From positions 1 through 45,532 of the forward strand of contig ONHS01000027.1 of assembly GCA_900317715.1 (NCBI GenBank): 45,532 bases of DNA, read 5' to 3'. The stretch is from an uncultured Bacteroidales bacterium (lineage in GTDB: Bacteria > Bacteroidota > Bacteroidia > Bacteroidales > WCHB1-69). Below, piece after piece: positions 25,109 through 34,101 of the stretch (position 1 is its first letter; every line of letters begins with the position of its first letter). Under the pieces are notes generated by a model. It saw only the letters and a list, made by a program, of their open reading frames with translations, had not been told where the DNA came from and did not search any database. Both the position numbers and the translations under genes were made by a program.

Positions 25109-25138
25109 AATATTTTCGTTTACAAAAATACGTTTGTG

Positions 25139-26392
25139 ATGCACCTCAAACGCGTTGTTGTAACAGGCATTGGTGCTTTAACACCAATAGGTAATAATGT
25201 GGCTGAGTACTGGGGCAATCTCCTTAAGGGGAAATCCGGTGCTAGCCACATTACTTATTTTGATACGGAGAAGTTCAAGACGAAATTCGCCTGCCCGCTC
25301 AAAAATTACAATCCGACGGACCATTTCACGTCGAAGGAGCTCTCAAAGTTAGACCGTTGCGCCCAGTTTGCGCTCATCACCACAGAAGAAGCGCTCCAAG
25401 ACGCACAGGTCAACTTGGACGAGCTGGATAAGTCGCGCGTGGGGGTGGTTTATGGCACGGGCATCGGCGGACTGACCTCTTCTGAGGAGGCTGTGCAGCA
25501 GTTTATGCTCCAGGAACGAAACCCTCGCTTCAGTCCGTATCACTTGTTGCGCGTGTTGGCGAACTCCGTTTCCGGCAACATTGCCCTGAAGTACGGATTC
25601 ACCGGCCCCAACTACATCACCTCTTCCGCATGCGCGTCGTCGGCGAATGCTATTGGCGATGCGTGTTATGCCATTGCCTTGGGCAAATCGGACATGGTGG
25701 TCACGGGCGGTACCGAATCCGCCATCATTGAGCTGGCCATAGGCGGTTTCAACGCCATGCGCGCATTATCCACACGTAATGACGACCCTGAACACGCCAG
25801 CCGTCCGTTCGACAAAGACCGCGACGGTTTTGTGATGGGCGAAGGCGCTGCAACGCTCATACTGGAGAGTGAGGAACACGCTTTGGCTCGCGGTGCACAC
25901 ATCTACGCTGAAATCGTCGGGGTGGGCATGACCGCCGACATTTACCACATTGCCGCTCCCGATCCTTCCGGCAAGGCGGCTTTCGCATCCATGCGTAACG
26001 CGTTGAAAAGCGCACAGTTACAGCCTGAGGATGTCGATTACATCAACACACATGGCACTTCCACACCTTTGGGCGACCTCTCCGAATGCCGCGCTATTGA
26101 GCAGCTTTTCGGCGACCACGCACCCAAGTTGGCTATCAATTCCACGAAATCCATGATTGGACATCTGCTCGGCGCAGGTCCTGCGGTGGAAAGCGTGGCC
26201 ATCCTCTGCTCCATGCGCGACAGTTTGGTGCACCCTACCATCAATTTGGAACACCTTGATCCATTGTTGCCTGGCCATTGGAACTTTGTTCCCGGAGAAG
26301 CTATTTCCCGTCCGGTGAAAGTCGCGCTGTCCAACTCCTTCGGCTTCGGCGGACACAACGTCTCTTTGCTCTATATCGAATATAAGGCATAG
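25139..26392 (+). CDS. fabF: 3-oxoacyl-ACP synthase II (FabF)
   Basis: This 417-residue condensing enzyme elongates acyl-ACP with malonyl-ACP. The Cys-His-His triad is visible: Cys165 in TSSACASSANAIGDA, His305 in NTHGTSTPLGD and His342 in KSMIGHLLGAG with Lys337. The C-terminal glycine loop SNSFGFGGHN is present. ATG 25139 is chosen over the GTG three bases before it, because MHLKRVVVTGIGALTPIGN matches the usual family start. It lies 30 bases after acpP and 2 bases before rnc. Confidence 0.96.
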   Translation: MHLKRVVVTGIGALTPIGNNVAEYWGNLLKGKSGASHITYFDTEKFKTKFACPLKNYNPTDHFTSKELSKLDRCAQFALITTEEALQDAQVNLDELDKSRVGVVYGTGIGGLTSSEEAVQQFMLQERNPRFSPYHLLRVLANSVSGNIALKYGFTGPNYITSSACASSANAIGDACYAIALGKSDMVVTGGTESAIIELAIGGFNAMRALSTRNDDPEHASRPFDKDRDGFVMGEGAATLILESEEHALARGAHIYAEIVGVGMTADIYHIAAPDPSGKAAFASMRNALKSAQLQPEDVDYINTHGTSTPLGDLSECRAIEQLFGDHAPKLAINSTKSMIGHLLGAGPAVESVAILCSMRDSLVHPTINLEHLDPLLPGHWNFVPGEAISRPVKVALSNSFGFGGHNVSLLYIEYKA

Positions 26393-26394
26393 CT

Positions 26395-27075
26395 ATGACG
26401 TTGACAGACAAACAGATTCGGACCTATTTCAAGAATGTTTTCGGTTTTCGGATACGCCATGTCGATTTGTTTCGCACGGCGCTGATTCATCGTTCCGCGA
26501 CGGCTGTTTCCTCTTTCGGCATGCGAGAAAATAATGAACGCCTCGAATATCTCGGGGATGCTGTCTTGGACATGATCATCGCGGATTTCCTCTGCCACAA
26601 GTATCCCTTTGAGTCTGAAGGGTTTCTCACTCAGGCGCGTTCCAAGCTAGTGAATCGCCAGAGTCTGGGGAGTCTTGCTTTGAAACTGGGACTGCAGGAT
26701 CTTATCATGATGTCGCATAACATTAATTCCAAATATATCCCGGGAAACACTTTTGAAGCGGTTGTCGGTGCCATTTATCGCGATCAGGGCTATAAAAAGA
26801 CTGTGAAAATCGTCCTTGACAACGTTTTTCTCGTGCATTTGGATATCGATGCCGTGTTGGAGGAGGACAAGGACTACAAAAGTCGCCTGTTGATCTGGGC
26901 GCAGCACAACAAACACAAAGTGACATTCAACCATGAGACCATCCATGAAAAGGAGCGAGATGTCTTCCGTGCCACTCTCTTTATTGACGAACAGCTTGTC
27001 TCAGAGGGAATTAACACCTCAGTGAAGGCAGCCGAGCAAAGAGCTTCCGAACTCGCATTGGCGGAACTCGAATAA
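26395..27075 (+). CDS. rnc: Ribonuclease III
   Basis: This 226-residue endonuclease cuts double-stranded RNA in rRNA processing and mRNA turnover. The catalytic signature NERLEYLGDAVLD (47-59) contains Glu51 and Asp55, and the second acidic residue is Glu121 in GNTFEAVVGAIYRD. A double-stranded RNA-binding domain occupies about 160-226. It follows fabF by 2 bases, so it is likely co-translated. The many inverted repeat arrays in this genome segment would be natural substrates; that is speculation. Confidence 0.96.
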   Translation: MTLTDKQIRTYFKNVFGFRIRHVDLFRTALIHRSATAVSSFGMRENNERLEYLGDAVLDMIIADFLCHKYPFESEGFLTQARSKLVNRQSLGSLALKLGLQDLIMMSHNINSKYIPGNTFEAVVGAIYRDQGYKKTVKIVLDNVFLVHLDIDAVLEEDKDYKSRLLIWAQHNKHKVTFNHETIHEKERDVFRATLFIDEQLVSEGINTSVKAAEQRASELALAELE

Positions 27076-27114
27076 ATCGCAAAATTATTTTTATCTATTT
27101 GCGTGAAAATATGT

Positions 27115-27122
27115 TATCTTTG
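27115..27122 (+). promoter_or_regulatory. -7 promoter element of pgi
   Basis: TATCTTTG followed by CGC lies 46 bases before the pgi ATG, giving a leader of about 40 bases. Confidence 0.7.
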
Positions 27123-27167
27123 CGCTTCAATATGCTATGTTGTATTTTAGTCATTAAATGAAACATT

Positions 27168-28475
27168 ATGGATATCAGATTTTCAAATCAAGATGCTTTA
27201 TTTGCTGTTGATAATCAACAGATTGAAAACTTGAAGCCCGTGGCTGAAGCCGCTTTGCAGACGGCATTGAAGAAGACGGGTCGCGGCAACGATTTCTTAG
27301 GATGGGTCACCCTTCCGAACGATGTGACGGAGGAGGAGATTGTCCGAATTGAGGAGTGCGCTGCCCGCATGGCGGCACAGTCGGACGTGATTGTGGTGGT
27401 CGGCATTGGCGGCTCTTACCTTGGAGCCCGTGCGGTCATCGAGGCGTTGCAGAATGCTTTCGCTCCTTACGTGAAGGGCAAATTCCCGCACATCCTCTAT
27501 GCGGGTAACAATATCAGCGAGGACTATCTCCATGATTTACTGGGCGTTCTTGATGTTAACGATTATTCCGTGGTGGTGATTTCCAAATCAGGTACCACGA
27601 CCGAACCAGCGTTGGCATTCCGCATCCTGAAACAGCACTGCGAGAAGAAATATGGCGTGGAAGGTGCGCAAAAACGTATTGCAGCGATCACCGACAAGGC
27701 CCGTGGCGCCCTGAAAACCCTCGCCGACAAGGAAGGCTATCCCACTTTCGTGATTCCCGACGATGTGGGCGGTCGCTATTCTGTGCTCACCCCCGTGGGC
27801 TTGCTGCCTATCGCTATGGCGGGCTTCAACATCCGCGAACTGTTGCAAGGCGCCAAGGATATGCAGAAATTCGTGGCGGAGAATCCCACATATGAGCAGA
27901 ACCCTGTCCTGCAATATGCCCTTATTCGTAACATATTCTACCAGAGCGGATTAAAGGTGGAATTGTTAACCTCTTTCGAGCCCCAGCTTTTCTATTTCAT
28001 CGAATGGTTCAAACAGCTGTTCGGCGAAAGCGAGGGCAAGGAACATAAGGGAATCTTCCCTGCAGGAGCGATTTTCTCCACCGACTTGCACTCCCTCGGA
28101 CAGTACATCCAAGAAGGTACGCGCCAGATTTTCGAAACTGTTTTGGCAGTGGATAATGCGCACCATCACGTGGCCATCCCTGAGGATGCCGAGAATCTCG
28201 ACAATCTGAACTATCTGCAACATCGTAGCATTCACGAAATCAACCAGATAGCTCGTAAGGGTACCTGTCTCGCCCATGTGGATGGCAAAGTCCCGAACCT
28301 CTGTATCACCGTGCCTCAAATCAACGAATACAACCTTGGTGAGTTGATCTACTTCTTCGAAATGAGTTGTGCGGTAAGCGGTTACATGCTGGACGTGAAT
28401 CCGTTCGACCAACCTGGCGTGGAAGCGTATAAGAAGAATATGTTCAGGCTGCTTGGAAAACCCGGCGTGAAGTAG
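27168..28475 (+). CDS. pgi: Glucose-6-phosphate isomerase
   Basis: This 435-residue enzyme interconverts glucose-6-phosphate and fructose-6-phosphate. It has two SIS domains. The first contains VVVGIGGSYLGARAVIEAL and the phosphate-binding VVISKSGTTTEPALAF. The second contains FPAGAIFSTDLHSLGQYIQEG, which matches the PGI signature region, and a C-terminal His in LQHRSIHEIN. It belongs to the short class (about 430-450 residues), in contrast to E. coli Pgi at about 550. The stop is followed at once by a heptad array. Confidence 0.96.
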   Translation: MDIRFSNQDALFAVDNQQIENLKPVAEAALQTALKKTGRGNDFLGWVTLPNDVTEEEIVRIEECAARMAAQSDVIVVVGIGGSYLGARAVIEALQNAFAPYVKGKFPHILYAGNNISEDYLHDLLGVLDVNDYSVVVISKSGTTTEPALAFRILKQHCEKKYGVEGAQKRIAAITDKARGALKTLADKEGYPTFVIPDDVGGRYSVLTPVGLLPIAMAGFNIRELLQGAKDMQKFVAENPTYEQNPVLQYALIRNIFYQSGLKVELLTSFEPQLFYFIEWFKQLFGESEGKEHKGIFPAGAIFSTDLHSLGQYIQEGTRQIFETVLAVDNAHHHVAIPEDAENLDNLNYLQHRSIHEINQIARKGTCLAHVDGKVPNLCITVPQINEYNLGELIYFFEMSCAVSGYMLDVNPFDQPGVEAYKKNMFRLLGKPGVK

Positions 28476-28545
28476 TTTCAAGTTTCAAGTTTCAGGTTTC
28501 AGGTATTTGAATCATGAATCATGAAACTTGAAACCTGAAATCAAA
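28476..28545. repeat. Inverted pair of GAAACYT heptad arrays
   Basis: GTTTCAA, GTTTCAA, GTTTCAG and GTTTCAG units are followed after about 15 bases by GAAACTT and GAAACCT units in the opposite sense. They could pair as a hairpin of about 18 bp with mismatches. The array begins at the base after the pgi TAG and runs into the start of the symporter gene. The unit is the same as at 3238-3265. Confidence 0.8.
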
Positions 28546-30039
28546 GTAGTACAAATCAACGAAATAGTGCAGGGTTTTATTTTCACTTTCTTCGCCCTTT
28601 ATGTGGTGATGCTGTTCGTGATCACGGGTTTTACTGCCCGCAAGACGGACAAGATGAGTTATTTTACCGGAAATCGTAAGTCACCTTGGTTTGTGGTGGC
28701 TTACGGCATGATTGGCAGTTCTTTGTCGGGCGTGACGTTCATGTCCGTGCCTGGCGACGTATATACGACCCAATTCACCTATTTCGGGGTGGTTTTGGGC
28801 TACATTCTGGGCTATTTGGTCATCGCATTGCTGCTGTTACCCCTCTATTACCGACTAAATGTGACTTCCATATACGAATACCTTGGTAAGAGGATAGGAG
28901 GGGAGGCGCATAAAACCGGAGCGCTATTCTTCTTCCTGTCGCGATTGTTGGGCTCCGCATTGCGCATGTATTTGGTAATCTTTGTGTTACAGATTTTTGT
29001 CTTCGATGGTTGGAACATCCCGATTTGGGCGACCGCCATCGTGATGATTGCCATTATATTGCTCTACACCTTCCGTGGAGGCATCAAAACGGTGGTGTGG
29101 ACCGATATGTTGCAGACGACCTTTCTTATTGGCGCACTGGTGATTACGATTGTGGTCATCATGAAGAATATGGGGGGCTCTTTCAGCGATATATGGGCGC
29201 AGATGGCTACCGTCGGCAAAGACGGCACCGACTGCCGTACGGTTTTCAACACCGATTGGCGCAACAACAGCTACTTTATGAAGCAGATCATCGGCGGTAT
29301 GTTCATCACGATTTCCATGACCGGTTTGGATCAAGATATGATGCAGAAGAACTTGTCTTGCAAGTCGTTACGAGAGTCACAGCGCAACATGTTCTCGTTC
29401 ACCGCTATCTTGGTGGTCGTGAACATCCTCTTCTTGCTGTTGGGCGGTATGTTGTTGGTCTTCGCACAGCATAACGGCGTGGATGTCAGCCAGTTCCCGA
29501 CCGACCGCATCTATCCTGAAATTGCCTTCAACTACTTGGGCAAGGTGGGTGCGCTGGTTTTCGTTTTCGGGTTGATTTCTGCCGGCTTTTCCAGTGCGGA
29601 CGGCACCTTCACGGCATTGACCACCACGGTTTGCTACGATTTGCTGGATATAGAGCGACGCTTCCCTTCTGAAAAACAGCAGATTAACGTGCGCAGAATC
29701 GTGCATCTGATCATTTCGATGCTGTTCCTGATGGTTATCATCATCGTGGCCAACCACCACAATGACGCACTCATCCGCATCATCTTCATGGTCGCCTCCT
29801 ACACCTACGGTCCGATTCTCGGATTGTTCGCGTTCGGCATGTTCACCAAACGTGAGATTCCGCAAAAGATGCGTTTCATGGTGCCGGTGATTGCCCTTGT
29901 GATACCTACATTCTGTTACATATTGTCCTCGCATTCAGTGGATTGGCTTAACGGATACAAGTTCGGTTATGAGCTGCTGATTGTGAATGGACTGTTGGTA
30001 TTTGCCTCGTTGCTGGCCGTGAGCCGTAAACGAGTTTAG
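28528..30039 (+). CDS. Sodium:solute symporter (SSS family)
   Basis: This inner-membrane transporter has about 13 helices over some 500 residues. Family marks are TGRK-like YFTGNRKSPWFVVAYGMIG in loop 1, SLSGVTFMSVPG in helix 2, and the helix 8-9 region GLISAGFSSADGTFTALTTT, which contains the Ser/Thr of the sodium site. The transported solute cannot be named; sugars, pantothenate, proline and sialic acid are all used within the family. The start is uncertain: no ATG exists before helix 1, so TTG 28528 inside the heptad repeat or GTG 28567 must be used. The aminopeptidase gene follows after a few bases. Confidence 0.85.
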   Translation: MKPEIKVVQINEIVQGFIFTFFALYVVMLFVITGFTARKTDKMSYFTGNRKSPWFVVAYGMIGSSLSGVTFMSVPGDVYTTQFTYFGVVLGYILGYLVIALLLLPLYYRLNVTSIYEYLGKRIGGEAHKTGALFFFLSRLLGSALRMYLVIFVLQIFVFDGWNIPIWATAIVMIAIILLYTFRGGIKTVVWTDMLQTTFLIGALVITIVVIMKNMGGSFSDIWAQMATVGKDGTDCRTVFNTDWRNNSYFMKQIIGGMFITISMTGLDQDMMQKNLSCKSLRESQRNMFSFTAILVVVNILFLLLGGMLLVFAQHNGVDVSQFPTDRIYPEIAFNYLGKVGALVFVFGLISAGFSSADGTFTALTTTVCYDLLDIERRFPSEKQQINVRRIVHLIISMLFLMVIIIVANHHNDALIRIIFMVASYTYGPILGLFAFGMFTKREIPQKMRFMVPVIALVIPTFCYILSSHSVDWLNGYKFGYELLIVNGLLVFASLLAVSRKRV

Positions 30040-30068
30040 TTTCATTGAAAAAAGTTAAAATTTCGAAT

Positions 30069-31355
30069 ATGCGTTATCAACCTTTATCAGCTGAATTTTA
30101 CACCCGCAATCGTCGCAATGTGATTGGCGAGATGGCGGAAAACTCTGTGGCACTGCTCGTTTCGCACGACGAATACCCGCGTTGCGGCGACACCACCCAT
30201 CCTTTCCGGCAGAACTCCGACCTGCTCTACCTTTGCGGTATCGACCAGGAGGAGACCATTCTGATGCTGGCTCCGTGGCATCCCACGCCTGCGTACCGCG
30301 AGGTGCTGTTCATCAAGAATCCTTCGCCGGAGAAGATCGTCTGGTTTGGTCATCGCCTTTCCAAAGAGGATGCTAAAAAGCTCTCGGGGGTGCAAACTGT
30401 CATGTTTACAGAGGATTTCGGAGCCGTTTTGAACGACGTGATGGTGCATTCGGAGCATGTCTATCTCCATATTCCCGAGGATCCGCGTTTCCGGCAGGAA
30501 CTTCCGACCCGTGAGATTCGCTTTGCCCAGCAGCTGAAAAAGGACTATCCTCTGCATGATTATCGTCGGCTCGCCCCGATTCTCTATCCGCTGCGTAACG
30601 TCAAGCATCCGGAGGAGTTGAAGGCGATGAAGAAGGCGTGCGAGATTACGGGCAAGATGTTTCGTCGTGCGTTAACCGCCATAAAGCCAGGTAAGTACGA
30701 ATACGAGATTGAGGCAGAGATGACCTACGAAGTGATTCGCAACGGTGCCACCACGCACTCCTTTGCGCCCATCATCGCCGCTGGTCCCGACACCTGCATT
30801 CTCCACTATATCAAGAACGACAAGCAGATGAAGGACGGTGATTTGCTGTTGATGGACTTCGGCGCGGAGTATGCCAACTACGCCGGCGACTGCTCCCGCA
30901 CGGTGCCTGTGAACGGCAAATTCACCCCGCGACAGAAGGCCGTTTACGAGGCCGTGCTCTCGATTTATAAGGAAACCATTCCGCTTTTCAAGCCCGGCAT
31001 GACCATCCACAAAATCAACGATTTCGTCTTCAAACGGATGGATGAGGAACTGATAAAGCTGGGTCTTTACACGCAGGAAGATGTTGACAATCAAGATTCT
31101 GCAATGCCTTGCTTCAAGAAGTACTACATGCATAACACCAGCCACTTCATCGGCTTGGATGTGCACGACGTGGGCGAGCGCCATTGGGTGTTCCAGGCCG
31201 GCAATGTCTTGAGTTGCGAGCCCGGCATCTACATCGCCGAAGAGGGCATCGGCGTCCGCATCGAAACTGATGTCGTCGTTGGAGAAACCCCGATCGACCT
31301 CATGGCGGACGTGCCCGTGGAGGTGGAGGAAATCGAATCGCTCATGCGCAGTTAG
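30069..31355 (+). CDS. pepP: Xaa-Pro aminopeptidase (pita-bread metallopeptidase, M24B)
   Basis: This 428-residue enzyme removes N-terminal residues next to proline. The N-terminal aminopeptidase-P domain (1-165) is followed by the creatinase-fold catalytic domain. The five dimetal ligands are visible in order: Asp in LLLMDFGAEYANYAGD, the second Asp of that stretch, His in HNTSHFIGLDVHD, Glu in LSCEPGIYIAEEG and Glu in GVRIETDVVV. ATG 30069 is preferred over TTG 30045. The TAG stop falls within a 7-bp repeat array. It probably shares a transcript with the symporter upstream, which hints at peptide or amino-acid use. Confidence 0.93.
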   Translation: MRYQPLSAEFYTRNRRNVIGEMAENSVALLVSHDEYPRCGDTTHPFRQNSDLLYLCGIDQEETILMLAPWHPTPAYREVLFIKNPSPEKIVWFGHRLSKEDAKKLSGVQTVMFTEDFGAVLNDVMVHSEHVYLHIPEDPRFRQELPTREIRFAQQLKKDYPLHDYRRLAPILYPLRNVKHPEELKAMKKACEITGKMFRRALTAIKPGKYEYEIEAEMTYEVIRNGATTHSFAPIIAAGPDTCILHYIKNDKQMKDGDLLLMDFGAEYANYAGDCSRTVPVNGKFTPRQKAVYEAVLSIYKETIPLFKPGMTIHKINDFVFKRMDEELIKLGLYTQEDVDNQDSAMPCFKKYYMHNTSHFIGLDVHDVGERHWVFQAGNVLSCEPGIYIAEEGIGVRIETDVVVGETPIDLMADVPVEVEEIESLMRS

Positions 31356-31426
31356 CAGTTAGTAATTAGCAGTTAGCAGTTGGATGGGATGAACTGCTAA
31401 CTACTAACTGCTAATTGCTAACTAAT
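31349..31426. repeat. Inverted heptad arrays (GCAGTTA / TAACTGC) after pepP
   Basis: Five units GCAGTTA, GTAATTA and GCAGTTA supply the pepP stop codon. After a spacer of about 11 bases come five units of the reverse complement type (AACTGCT, AACTACT, AATTGCT). The two sides can form a hairpin of about 30 bp with few mismatches. It may mark the transcript end, though the T-run is weak. Confidence 0.85.
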
Positions 31427-31448
31427 TCAATAACAGCAAGAATTTACA

Positions 31449-32456
31449 ATGTCATTCATAGATAGCATCCTCCAATGTCGCACCCTCTCCATCACTGGTA
31501 TGGCGAAAAATACCGGCAAGACCGTTGCGCTCAATTATCTGCTGGAACAGCTGCGGCTGCACGGCAAGAGGGTGGCGGTGACCAGTATCGGCATTGACGG
31601 GGAGAAGACCGACCAGGTGACGCAGACCGAGAAGCCGGAGATTGAGCTGTGCGAAGGGACGATTTTCGTGACATCGGAGTACCACTATCGCCAGCGGTTG
31701 TTGCTTTCGGAAATCCTTGATTTGTCGGACGATAGCACCTCGTTGGGGCGCTTGGTGACCGCACGTGTGCTGCAGGCGGGCAAGGTGATTTTGTCGGGCC
31801 CTGCGACCACGGGCGGCGTGCGCAAGGTACTGGATAGGATGGGGGAGTACGGCGTTGATCTCACCATTGTGGATGGGGCGTTGTCGCGCAAGAGCCACGC
31901 CTCCCCGGCCATCACGGATGGGCTGATTCTCTCCACAGGAGCGGCCATCGCTCCTGATCTGAACACGATAGTGAAGAAAACGTCCGAACTGTACGATCTG
32001 ATGAAACTGCCAGAGTATGAGACGGATTACGCTGATGAACTGATGCAAATGGAGAACGGCATCTTCGCGTTGACGGATGAGGGCTATCAATCGCTGAATA
32101 TCCCGTCATCGTTATTGTCCGAAAAATACAAGGCGGAACTCTTTTCTCACGGAAACAAGCTGTTTATCAGCGGTATCCTCACCGACATGATGCTGAATTT
32201 CCTCCGGATGCAGTCCGAAGTGAAGAACTCCGTGATCATCGTCAAGGACTTCACCAAGATATTCGTCACCCCGATGAATTTGAGACTTTTCCTGAGCAAA
32301 GGCGGCAGCCTCCGCGTCCTCAAACGCCCGAACCTGATTGCCGTCACGGTGAACCCCGTTGCCCCGAGCGGCTACACCATTCCGTCGGAAGTGCTGGTGA
32401 AGGCGATGGAAGGAGTGTTTGACGTGCCGGTACACGATGTTTTAGTTAGTAGTTAG
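31449..32456 (+). CDS. kamB: KamB-like protein (putative lysine 5,6-aminomutase reactivase subunit)
   Basis: This 335-residue protein begins with a P-loop-like segment, [19 protein letters not shown] (Gly17 to Thr25), then [19 protein letters not shown] and an internal [19 protein letters not shown] near 135-150. I recognise this set as the KamB family of lysine-fermenting bacteria, thought to act with the MutS-like KamC to reactivate the B12-dependent lysine 5,6-aminomutase. The assignment rests on recalled motifs. No kamD or kamE gene is in the window, but a KamC-like gene is (41255-42625). The last codons and the stop lie inside a 7-bp repeat (VLVSS encoded by GTTAGTA units), so the C-terminus is partly repeat-derived. 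Confidence 0.7.
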   Translation: MSFIDSILQCRTLSITGMAKNTGKTVALNYLLEQLRLHGKRVAVTSIGIDGEKTDQVTQTEKPEIELCEGTIFVTSEYHYRQRLLLSEILDLSDDSTSLGRLVTARVLQAGKVILSGPATTGGVRKVLDRMGEYGVDLTIVDGALSRKSHASPAITDGLILSTGAAIAPDLNTIVKKTSELYDLMKLPEYETDYADELMQMENGIFALTDEGYQSLNIPSSLLSEKYKAELFSHGNKLFISGILTDMMLNFLRMQSEVKNSVIIVKDFTKIFVTPMNLRLFLSKGGSLRVLKRPNLIAVTVNPVAPSGYTIPSEVLVKAMEGVFDVPVHDVLVSS

Positions 32457-32477
32457 TAGTTAGCAGTTAGTAGTTGG
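32444..32477. repeat. Heptad array GTTAGTA/GTTAGCA between convergent genes
   Basis: Four to five 7-bp units. The array contains the TAG stop of the KamB-like gene on the + strand and the TAA stop of the four-helix-bundle gene on the - strand, with only 3 bases between the two reading frames. Confidence 0.85.
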
Positions 32478-32849
32478 TTTTTCGGAGCATTGTCCGGATT
32501 TTGGGTGTTTTTGGGTTTTCGTTATGGCAGATAACATTTTTAATAGTTCTAAGCTGTCTTTTCTGATACTATCATGCTGAATATCTGTAATATATCCATT
32601 ATTAAACAGCATATCAATCCAATACAAGGATTCTGAAGATTCTTTGTAAGCGATATACATTTTTGCGTAAAAATCTTTTTTCGACTGAGCGCATAACGCC
32701 TCGCTTATGTTGGCACCAATACTGGTACCTGCTCGCAAAAGCTGCTTCGACATAACAAACTCTCTTTTGATTTGCCGTAAATATTGATGCATCTTGATGA
32801 TTCTTGACGCAAAGCAGAGGCTTTTTTCTTGAACAATACTATGTTTCAT
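32460..32849 (-). CDS. Four-helix-bundle protein (23S rRNA intervening-sequence / S23 family)
   Basis: This 129-residue protein matches the S23/IVP four-helix-bundle family: SLCFASRIIKMHQYLRQ, then MSKQLLRAGTSIGANISEA and DFYAKMYIAYKESSESLYWI. Members were first found in 23S rRNA intervening sequences but are mostly free-standing genes in Bacteroidetes. They often vary between strains and their molecular role is not settled. Here it is convergent with the KamB-like gene. Its C-terminal PTTNC and stop are encoded by heptad repeat bases. Base composition is more A/T-rich than in the neighbours, which suggests a mobile origin. Confidence 0.85.
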   Translation of the reverse strand: MKHSIVQEKSLCFASRIIKMHQYLRQIKREFVMSKQLLRAGTSIGANISEALCAQSKKDFYAKMYIAYKESSESLYWIDMLFNNGYITDIQHDSIRKDSLELLKMLSAITKTQKHPKSGQCSEKPTTNC

Positions 32850-32971
32850 GTTTTAATTTTCTGTTTTTATTTTCAAAATTATTCGCAAAAATAAAAACAA
32901 AAGAGAAGGAAAGAATAAAGAATATCGAAAAATATCAACACATAACGGTTCGTTAAACCCAACCGCCCGGT

Positions 32972-33004
32972 CAACTGCTAACTACTAACTGCTAACTGCT
33001 AACT
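32972..33004. repeat. Heptad array CTAACTA/CTAACTG at the lipid-kinase stop
   Basis: Four to five 7-bp units (AACTGCT, AACTACT). The TAG stop of the downstream-reading - strand gene (32999-33001) is repeat sequence. Confidence 0.85.
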
Positions 33005-33949
33005 TCGCAGACCCGTTAGTACATTCAACGAATTCGGTAGCAGCTCGATCCGGTAATCCCCTGTGGCCAGCAGTTCTCCTTCGGTTTCGGCGCGGAGAAT
33101 GGAGTTGGTGCGGATGTTCACCTCTGTGGTTTTGATGATTTTGATGTCCTTGATTTTGTCGATGTGGTCGCCGGTGGTCATGTCCTTCAGGTGTTTCAGG
33201 ACTTTCGGGATACTCATCTTGGGGACTACGATAAGGTCGAGAAGGCCGTCGTCGGGGATGGCGTACTTGGCTTCGCGGATGCCGCCGCCGTTGTATTGAC
33301 AGATGGCGGCGATGACCATGAAGACCTCTCCTTCGAAGTTAAAGTCTTCTTTGGCAGACACTTGTATAGCGGTAGGCTTGTGCGAGAAGAGTGTCTTGAG
33401 TAACGATAGCACATAGACGTTGAACCCTAAAAGGTGCGGCGGATTGTTTGTTACATCGTAGATGACCTCTGCATCGAAGCCGAAACCGGCAATGTTGATG
33501 AAGTAGCGGATGTAGGACTTGTCGTGGGTTTGCGTGGTGACTTTCCCGATGTCGTGCTGCATGAAATTGCCATTACGCCAGCATTCCACGACTTCAGCGA
33601 TGGTCTTGGGGTAGTGGTGGGTGCGCACCCAGTCATTGCCGCGCCCTAAGGGCAGCACGGCCATATAGACCTCGCGGGTGTCCACACCGGAGAGGAAGAT
33701 GCCGTTCACCACCTCGTTGATGGTGCCGTCGCCGCCCGCCGCCACAATATGGCGTATTCCGTTTTGGCACAGATCTTTAGCCGTCGCGATACCCTCACTT
33801 GGTTTCCGCACGATGTGCAGCTCATAACGGATGTTGCGACGTTCTAGCAGCTCCGCGACCGGCTTCCAATTCCGTTCGCACTTCTTCTCGTTCGCGTTGC
33901 TGTTGAGGATGATATGCCAGCATTGGTCTTCGATTCTGATATTTGTCAT
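32999..33949 (-). CDS. Diacylglycerol/sphingolipid-kinase-like protein (YegS/BmrU family)
   Basis: This 316-residue protein has the DAGK catalytic domain. The nucleotide loop AAGGDGTINEVVNG is at 70-83 (GGDGT 72-76), followed by LPLGRGNDW and INIAGFGFDAEV. A beta-rich C-terminal domain ends in the strand region LRAETEGELLATGDYRIELLP. Family members phosphorylate lipids such as diacylglycerol, phosphatidylglycerol or, in Bacteroidetes, possibly sphingolipid bases; the substrate cannot be told here. ATG 33949 (MTNIRIEDQ) is chosen, because the open frame further upstream is translated repeat. The upstream leader consists of 7-bp repeats. Confidence 0.88.
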   Translation of the reverse strand: MTNIRIEDQCWHIILNSNANEKKCERNWKPVAELLERRNIRYELHIVRKPSEGIATAKDLCQNGIRHIVAAGGDGTINEVVNGIFLSGVDTREVYMAVLPLGRGNDWVRTHHYPKTIAEVVECWRNGNFMQHDIGKVTTQTHDKSYIRYFINIAGFGFDAEVIYDVTNNPPHLLGFNVYVLSLLKTLFSHKPTAIQVSAKEDFNFEGEVFMVIAAICQYNGGGIREAKYAIPDDGLLDLIVVPKMSIPKVLKHLKDMTTGDHIDKIKDIKIIKTTEVNIRTNSILRAETEGELLATGDYRIELLPNSLNVLTGLRS

Positions 33950-33974
33950 TCTTCGTGATGTTTCGTTTCGTATT

Positions 33975-34053
33975 CCGCCTTTAGCCTTTTGCTTTTTGCT
34001 TTTAGCCGTTAGCTGTTTACCAATGGCTAACAGCCAATAGCCAATAGCCAAAT
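33975..34053. repeat. Heptad arrays GCTTTTW and GCCAATA
   Basis: Units such as GCCTTTA, GCCTTTT, GCTTTTT, GCTTTTA, GCCGTTA and GCTGTTT are followed by GCTAACA, GCCAATA, GCCAATA. All keep 7-bp spacing. They fill the leader of the lipid-kinase-like gene between its putative promoter and start codon. Confidence 0.8.
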
Positions 34054-34062
34054 TTTCAGCCG

Positions 34063-34070
34063 CAAAAATA
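34063..34070 (-). promoter_or_regulatory. Putative -7 promoter element of the lipid-kinase-like gene
   Basis: The - strand reads TATTTTTG followed by CGGC. It is divergent from the uvrA2 promoter, with the two elements only 12 bases apart, so their -33 regions overlap each other's transcribed strand. Confidence 0.55.
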
Positions 34071-34082
34071 AGAAAAAAATAG

Positions 34083-34090
34083 TACCTTTG
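34083..34090 (+). promoter_or_regulatory. -7 promoter element of the second uvrA
   Basis: TACCTTTG followed by CCGCC. With a start about 5 bases after the element, the mRNA leader before ATG 34102 is only about 6-7 bases. Confidence 0.7.
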
Positions 34091-34101
34091 CCGCCCTAAT
34101 T

